A stretch of DNA of 64,000 nt, from contig NC_056040.1 of the NCBI RefSeq assembly GCF_004379255.2, positions 33,529,779-33,593,778 on the forward strand, in the 5' to 3' direction. The number at the start of each line of letters is the position of its first letter. Within the stretch, counting starts at the first letter, position 1. This document shows, piece by piece, positions 55,824-64,000 of the stretch. Made by a program: the position numbers and the translations under genes. The notes beneath the pieces were generated by a model. The model saw only the letters and a list, made by a program, of their open reading frames with translations, made no database searches and was not told the DNA's origin. This DNA comes from Salvia splendens. Taxonomy: Eukaryota; Streptophyta; Magnoliopsida; Lamiales; Lamiaceae.

Positions 55824-56510
55824 GAACTGTTCACTTCAGATTTCAACAAAATCTTCCACCATTTTCATGCGATTCTTCAAACGATTCTGCAATTCCTTCC
55901 ATGAATGTGAAGAAATTCTGATTATTGGTTGATCTTGATTTGGAGCAGATTACATCACGAATTCCATATGTAATTGTGTGAGCGTATTGTTAATTTAAAT
56001 CCATGAGTTTCGTGAATTTCATTATGCAAGTCGTGATGTGTAATTGAACTCCATGAGTTTTGATATGTGATTGAACTCAGTGAATTTGATTAGTAATTGA
56101 ACTCCCCGATTTGCAGCAGTTTACTTCGTATTTTCCCTTTGATTTATGTGAATCTCTTCTTGCTTCTTCCTTTTTTGTTGTTGATTTCATAAATTTCGTT
56201 GTTAATTTCGTTGTTGGTTTAAATTTTAGTTCGCAAATTGTTTGCAGTGTTATTAATTGATTATTGCAGTGTTATCATTACGATATTGCAGTTTACATAT
56301 TATTTTAATAATTTTTGTTCCTGATGTAGTTTAATGAAACGCTTGTAAACCACTCCATTTGTTTCACTCTATTAATTTAATAATTTCACACCACAGTAGG
56401 ATTAATTATTAATTTTATACTATTGTTCTCAGGTTGCATTCCATTTCCGTAATTAGTGTTTGTTGACGATAACAATTTTGTTTGTGTCGATATTGCAGTA
56501 CACCTCTATA
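55824..56510. other. Unique flank between the Tat element and the satellite
   Basis: AT-rich sequence with several loosely repeated 'aattgaactcc' and 'atgagttt' phrases (about 55990-56110). I see no open frame of interest. The sequence grades into the AC-rich satellite around 56500. Confidence 0.5.
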
Positions 56511-59500
56511 TGAGTTGCAGTGCACACAAAATACACAATTCAAAATATTAACAAACACTATACACATCATCGATCAAAATACGCAAAATGCACAAAATGC
56601 ACACTACTTACATTACACACAACATACACAATACAAAATACACACACTATATAGAACATAAACACACACTATATAGAACATAAACTCACACTATACACAC
56701 CTCCGGTCAAAATACATATTATATATAAAATACACGCATTAATACTCTTAACACACAATAATACACTTACCACAAAATACACACAATGCACACATTACAC
56801 ACAAAGTAGACTTTATCGACACACTCCACGCTACTTACATTACATAGAATATATATTATACAAAATACATACATTGTATAAAATACACACACTATACAGA
56901 ATTTAAAAACACACACTATACACAAATAAATAGAAAATACACAAACTTACCACAAAAAACACGCATTGCATATATTGCACATAATACACACGTTACTGAA
57001 AATATAAACACACACTATACACAAAGCACGCATAATACATGCACAAAATATATTCACTACACACAATACCCGTAACACACTATAATATTCATATACGAGA
57101 ACTACATATGTAGCACTATAAACACACTATATAAAACATAAATGCACTAAAATCATACACACAAAATACAAACTGTATTGAAAATACACAATACACAAAA
57201 TACACAATTTCCACACATACACACACATCCCAAACAATGCATACTTTATACCCAAATTACACACAATCCACATACTCCAAACTTCGTACATTGCAAAAAT
57301 ACAAATTAATCAAAATACATACATTGCATAAAATAGACACACTATACACATCCCTGGTCAAAATACAAACATTAATAATAAAATACACACATTAAACATG
57401 AAAAACACACATCACAAAAATACATACATTGCATAAATACATAAACTATACCAAATATAAATAAACACTATACACATCCCCGATCCAAACACACATTATA
57501 AATAAATTACATACATTAAACACAAAATACACATAGACACATTTCCCACACATAAACACACACTATACACATCTCAAGTCAAAAACACACACACTAATAA
57601 TAAAATACATAGATTAAACACAAAATACACAATTCACACAGACACACTCCACGGCATACATTGAACACAATACACTTAATAAAAAATAAACACATTTGCG
57701 CTACACATATACACTATCCATAAATATATACAATACACACACCGCACACCCTATACAAGCACACTATACACAAAAAGATACACATAGGGAAAATAAACTA
57801 TACACGGTACATACATTGCACACAATACGAACTGTATTCAAAATATACACCGTGTGCAGAGACTCAATATATAAAGAATACACACTATACACGCACCATA
57901 CACACACTATACACGCACCACCACACTAAATATAAAATGCACACACTTAACACATAGACACACTGCCCACAAAATACATAGAAACACACACTTACCACAA
58001 AATACACACAATGCACACTTTACACAGAATACACACTATATAAAATACTTACATTGTATGATACACATCTCCGGTCAAAATACACTAAAAACAAAAAATA
58101 CACACACCGTCACACATTTCTAAAAAAATACACACAATGCACACCTTACACACAAAGTGTAGACATAATGCACACACTCCACACTACTTGCACACAGTAC
58201 ACGCTATATAAAATACATAAATTGCATAAAATCACACTATTCAAAATATTAACAAACAATATACACATCCCCGATTAAAATACGCAAAATGCACAAAATG
58301 CACACTACTTACATTACACACAACATACACTATACAAAATACACACACTATATAGAACATAAACACAGACTATACACACCTCCGGTCAAAATACATATTA
58401 TATATAAAATACACGCATTAATACTCTTAACACATAATAATACACTTACCACAAAATACACACAATGCACACATTACACACACAAAGTAGACTTTATCGA
58501 CACACTCCACGCTACTTACATTACATAGAATATATATTATACAAAATACATACATTGTATAAAATACACATACTATACAGAATTTAAAAACACACACTAT
58601 ACACAAATAAATAGAAAATACACAAACTTACCACAAAAAACACACATTGCATATATTGCACATAATACACACGTTACTGAAAATACACAAACTTACCACA
58701 AAAAACACACATTGCATATATTGCACATAATACACACGTTACTGAAAATATAAACACACACTATACACAAAGCACGCATAATACATGCACAAAATATATT
58801 CACTACACACAATACCCGTAACACACTATAATATTCATATACGAGAACTACATATGTAGCACTATAAACACACTATATAAAACATAAATGCACTAAAATC
58901 ATAAACACAAAATACAAACTGTATTGAAAATACACAATACACAAAATACACAATTTCCATACATACACACACATCCCAAACAATGCATACTTTATACCCA
59001 AATTACACACAATCCACATACTCCAAACTTCGTACATTGCAAAAATACAAATTAATCAAAATACATACATTGCATAAAATAGACACACTATACACATCCC
59101 TGGTCAAAATACAAACATTAATAATAAAATACACACATTAAACATGAAAAACACACATCACAAAAATATATACATTGCATAAATACATAAACTATACCAA
59201 ATATAAATAAACACTATACACATCCCCGATCCAAACACACATTATAAATAAATTACATACATTATACACAAAATACACATAGACTCATTTCCCACACATA
59301 AACACACACTATACACATCTCAAGTCAAAAACACACACACTAATAATAAAATACATAGATTAAACACAAAATACACAATTCACACAGACACACTCCACGG
59401 CATACATTGAACACAATACACTTAATAAAAAATACACACATTTGCGTTACACATATACACTATCCACAAATATATACAATACACACACCGCACACCCTAT

Positions 59501-62500
59501 ACAAGCACACTATACACAAAAAGATACACATAGGGAAAATAAACTATACATGGTACATACATTGCACACAATACGAACTGTATTCAAAATATACACCGTG
59601 TGCAGAGACTCAATTTATAAAGAATACACACTATACACGCACCATACACACACTATACACGCACCACCACACTAAATATAAAATGCACACACTTAACACA
59701 TAGACACACTGCCCACAAAATACATAGAAACACACACTTACCACAAAATACACACAATGCACACTTTACACAGAATACACACTATATAAAATACTTACAT
59801 TGTATGATACACATCTCCGGTCAAAATACACTAAAAACAAAAAATACACACACCGTCACACATTTCTAAAAAAATACACACAATGCACACCTTACACACA
59901 AAGTGTAGACATAATGCACACACTCCACACTACTTGCACACAGTACACGCTATATAAAATACATAAATTGCATAAAATCACACTATTCAAAATATTAACA
60001 AACACTATACACATCCCCGATTAAAATACGCAAAATGCACAAAATGCACACTACTTACATTACACAAAACATACACTATACAAAATACACACACTATATA
60101 GAACATAAACACAGACTATACACACCTCCGGTCAAAATACATATTATATATAAAATACACGCATTAATACTCTTAACACATAATAATACACTTACCACAA
60201 AATACACACAATGCACACATTACACACACAAAGTAGACTTTATCGACACACTCCACGCTACTTACATTACATAGAATATATATTATACAAAATACATACA
60301 TTGTATAAAATACACATACTATGCAGAATTTAAAAACACACACTATACACAAATAAATAGAAAATACACAAACTTACCACAAAAAACACACATTGCATAT
60401 ATTGCACATAATACACACGTTACTGAAAATATAAACACACACTATACACAAAGCACGCATAATACATGCACAAAATATATTCACTACACACAATACCCGT
60501 AACACACTATAATATTCATATACGAGAACTACATATGTAGCACTATAAACACACTATATAAAACATAAATGCACTAAAATCATAAACACAAAATACAAAC
60601 TGTATTGAAAATACACAATACACAAAATACACAATTTCCATACATACACACACATCCCAAACAATGCATACTTTATACCCAAATTACACACAATCCACAT
60701 ACTCCAAACTTCGTACATTGCAAAAATACAAATTAATCAAAATACATACATTGCATAAAATAGACACACTATACACATCCCTGGTCAAAATACAAACATT
60801 AATAATAAAATACACACATTAAACATGAAAAACACACATCACAAAAATACATACATTGCATAAATACATAAACTATACCAAATATAAATAAACACTATAC
60901 ACAAACACACATTATAAATAAATTACATACATTATACACAAAATACACATAGACACATTTCCCACACATAAACACACACTATACACATCTCAAGTCAAAA
61001 ACACACACACTAATAATAAAATACATAGATTAAACACAAAATACACAATTCACACAGACACACTCCACGACATACATTGAACACAATACACTTAATAAAA
61101 AATACACACATTTGCGCTACACATATACACTATCCACAAATATATACAATACACACACCGCACACCCTATACAAGCACACTATACACAAAAAGATACACA
61201 TAGGGAAAATAAACTATACATGGTACATACATTGCACACAATACGAACTGTATTCAAAATATACACCGTGTGCAGAGACTCAATATATAAAGAATACACA
61301 CTATACACGCACCATACACACACTATACACGCACCACCACACTAAATATAAAATGCACACACTTAACACATAGACACACTGCCCACAAAATACATAGAAA
61401 CACACACTTACCACAAAATACACACAATGCACACTTTACACACAATACACACTATATAAAATACATACATTGTATGATACACATCTTCGGTCAAAATACA
61501 TTTAAAAACAAAAAATACACACACCGTCACACATTTCTAAAAAAATACACACAATGCACACCTTACACACAAAGTGTAGACATAATGCACACACTCCACA
61601 CTACTTGCACACAATACACGCTATATAAAATACATAAATTGCATAAAATCACACTATTCAAAATATTAACAAACACTATACACATCCCCGATTAAAATAC
61701 GCAAAATGCACAAAATGCACACTACTTACATTACACACAACATACACTATACAAAATACACACACTATATAGAACATAAACACATACTATACACACCTCC
61801 GGTCAAAATACATATTATATATAAAATACACGCATTAATACTCTTAACACATAATAATACACTTACCACAAAATACACACAATGCACACATTACACACAC
61901 AAAGTAGACTTTATCGACACACTTCACGCTACTTACATTACATAGAATATATATTATACAAAATACATACATTGTATAAAATACACATACTATACAGAAT
62001 TTAAAAACACACACTATACACAAATAAATAGAAAATACACAAACTTACCACAAAAAACACACATTGCATATATTGCACATAATACACACGTTACTGAAAA
62101 TATAAACACACACTATACACAAAGCACGCATAATACATGCACAAAATATATTCACTACACACAATACCCGTAACACACTATAATATTCATATACGAGAAC
62201 TACATATGTAGCACTATAAACACACTATATAAAACATAAATGCACTAAAATCATACACACAAAATACAAACTGTATTGAAAATACACAATACACAAAATA
62301 CACAATTTCCACACATACACACACATCCCAAACAATGCATACTTTATACACAAATTACACACAATCCACATACTCCAAACTTCGTACATTAGAAAAATAC
62401 AAATTGATCAAAATACATACATTGCATAAAATAGACACACTATACATAACCCTGGTCAAAATACAAACATTAATAATAAAATACACTCATTAAACACGAA

Positions 62501-64000
62501 AAACACACATCACAAAAATACATACATTGCATAAATACATAAACTATACCAAATATAAATAAACACTATACACATCCCCGATCCAAACACACATTATAAA
62601 TAAATTACATTCATTAAACACAAAATACACATAGACACACTTCACACACATAAACACCCACTATACACATCTCCAGTGAAAAATACACACACTAATAATA
62701 AAATATATAGATTAAACACAAAATACACAACTCACACACAGACACACTCCACAGCATAAATTGAACACAATACACTTAATAAAAATACATACCTTGCGTA
62801 ATATACATAAACTATCCCAAAAATAAATAAATACTATACACATCCTTGATCCAAATACACACATTATAAATAAATTACATACATTAAACACAAAATACAC
62901 ATAGACACACTAATAATAAAATACACAAATTAAACACAAAACACACAATTGACACATACACACAAATTAAATACAAAATACAAACATATATATACAAATT
63001 ACACATACACACAAACTAATAACAAAATACAAACATTAATAATAAAATACACACATTAAACACAAAATACGCACACTTCACAATTTATACACAAAGTACA
63101 TATAATCCACACTATACAAAATATAAATACACAATATACACATCCTCAATCAAAATACAAACATTAATAATAAAATACACACTTTCACACCCATACACAC
63201 AAATGCACAATTTATACACACAATGCACACTTTACACACAATACACACTATATAAAATACATACATTGTATGATACACATCTCCGGTCGAAATACACTTA
63301 AAAACAAAAAATACACACAATGCACACCTTACACACAAAGTAGACATAATGCACACACTCCACACTACTTGCACACAGTACACGCTATATAAAATACATA
63401 AATTGCATAAAATCACACTATTCAAAATATTAACAAACATTATACACATCCCCGATCAAAATACGCAAAATGCACAAAATGCACACTACTTACATTACAC
63501 ACAACATACACTATACAAAATACACATACTATATAGAACATAAACACACACTATACACACCTCCGGTCAAAATACATATTATATATAAAATACACGCATT
63601 AATACTCTTAACACACAATAATACACTTCCCACAAAATACACACAGTGCATACATTACACACACAAAGTAGACTTTATCGACACACTCCACGCTACTTAC
63701 ATCACATAGAATATATATTATACAAAATACATACATTGTATAAAATACACACACTATACACAAATAAATAGAAAATACACAAACTTACCACAAAAAACAC
63801 ACATTGCATATATTGCACATAATACACACGTTACTGAAAATATAAACACACACTATATACAAAGCACGCATAATACATGCACAAAATATATTCACTACAC
63901 ACAATACCCGTGACACACTATAATATTCATATACGAGAACTACATATGTAGCACTATAAACACATTATATAAAACACAAATGCACTAAAATCATACACAC
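56511..64000. repeat. AC-rich, G-poor higher-order satellite
   Basis: Short phrases such as AATACACACA, CACTATACACA and TTGCATAAAAT fill the region, with almost no G on the plus strand. They are organised in long units. The landmark TTCAAAATATTAACAAAC occurs at 56539, 58240, 59986, 61657 and 63421, giving periods of 1701, 1746, 1671 and 1764 bp. Length differences come from small events, for example a 65-bp tandem duplication at about 58621-58750 and a roughly 12-bp loss near 60903. The array continues past the window end. Open frames here (H/T/Y/I/K-rich) are artefacts of stop-poor repeat. Confidence 0.92.

Noticed and set aside
57696..63709. Repeated 73-98-codon frames rich in H, T, Y, I and K
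   Set aside because: They arise because the AC-rich satellite lacks stop codons in some frames; they recur with the satellite period.

Overview
The window is nuclear DNA from a flowering plant, very probably a eudicot. It has spliced genes with GT-AG introns, Stowaway-like MITEs, Ty3/gypsy retrotransposons, a Mutator-like element (MULE) and a PIF/Harbinger transposon. The style of the MULE and LTR families recalls Lamiales, but that is only an impression. I see one ordinary host gene; nearly everything else is mobile or repetitive DNA.

Region 1 (1-6407) is AT-rich. It holds three Stowaway-like MITEs (824-1062, 1320-1519, 4763-4975) and a three-exon AlkB-type 2-oxoglutarate/Fe(II) dioxygenase gene (2323-3717, +).

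Region 2 (6408-44850) reads as one very large MULE bounded by related terminal inverted repeats of about 170 bp. Its genes are on the minus strand. From right to left they are a FAR1-type MULE transposase (exon 1 at 44366-44390, the rest at 27191-28984 and 17984-18634) and two paralogous Ulp1/C48-protease-type genes (13958-16531 and 7190-11490). All are decayed by frameshifts, nonsense codons or insertions. Introns and intergenic spacers are filled with arrays of a short AT-rich motif, core TATCATTTTAT. Three later events interrupt the element. A Ty3/gypsy element (18640-27185, TSD CAACT) split the transposase between its E and SWIM motifs and contains a 1183-bp-armed palindrome. A second Ty3/gypsy array of the form LTR-internal-LTR-partial internal (29708-44077) sits in transposase intron 1. 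Inside the left LTR of that array is a precisely inserted PIF/Harbinger transposon (30938-33010, TSD TAA) with an intact transposase.

Region 3 (45058-55818) is a young, apparently intact Tat-lineage Ty3/gypsy element (TSD GTGTG, LTRs about 631 bp and nearly identical). Gag-protease and pol are in the same frame, separated by a single TAG in a CARYYA readthrough context. Downstream, on the opposite strand, is an intron-containing gene with a 'putative gypsy type transposon' domain and a second coiled-coil reading frame.

Region 4 (about 56510-64000) is a strand-asymmetric, G-poor AC-rich satellite with a higher-order period of about 1.67-1.76 kb, at least four copies, running off the window end.

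Inferred order of events: host locus; MULE; expansion of its intronic arrays; gypsy insertions into the MULE; Harbinger insertion into a gypsy LTR. The Tat element outside the MULE is independently very recent.
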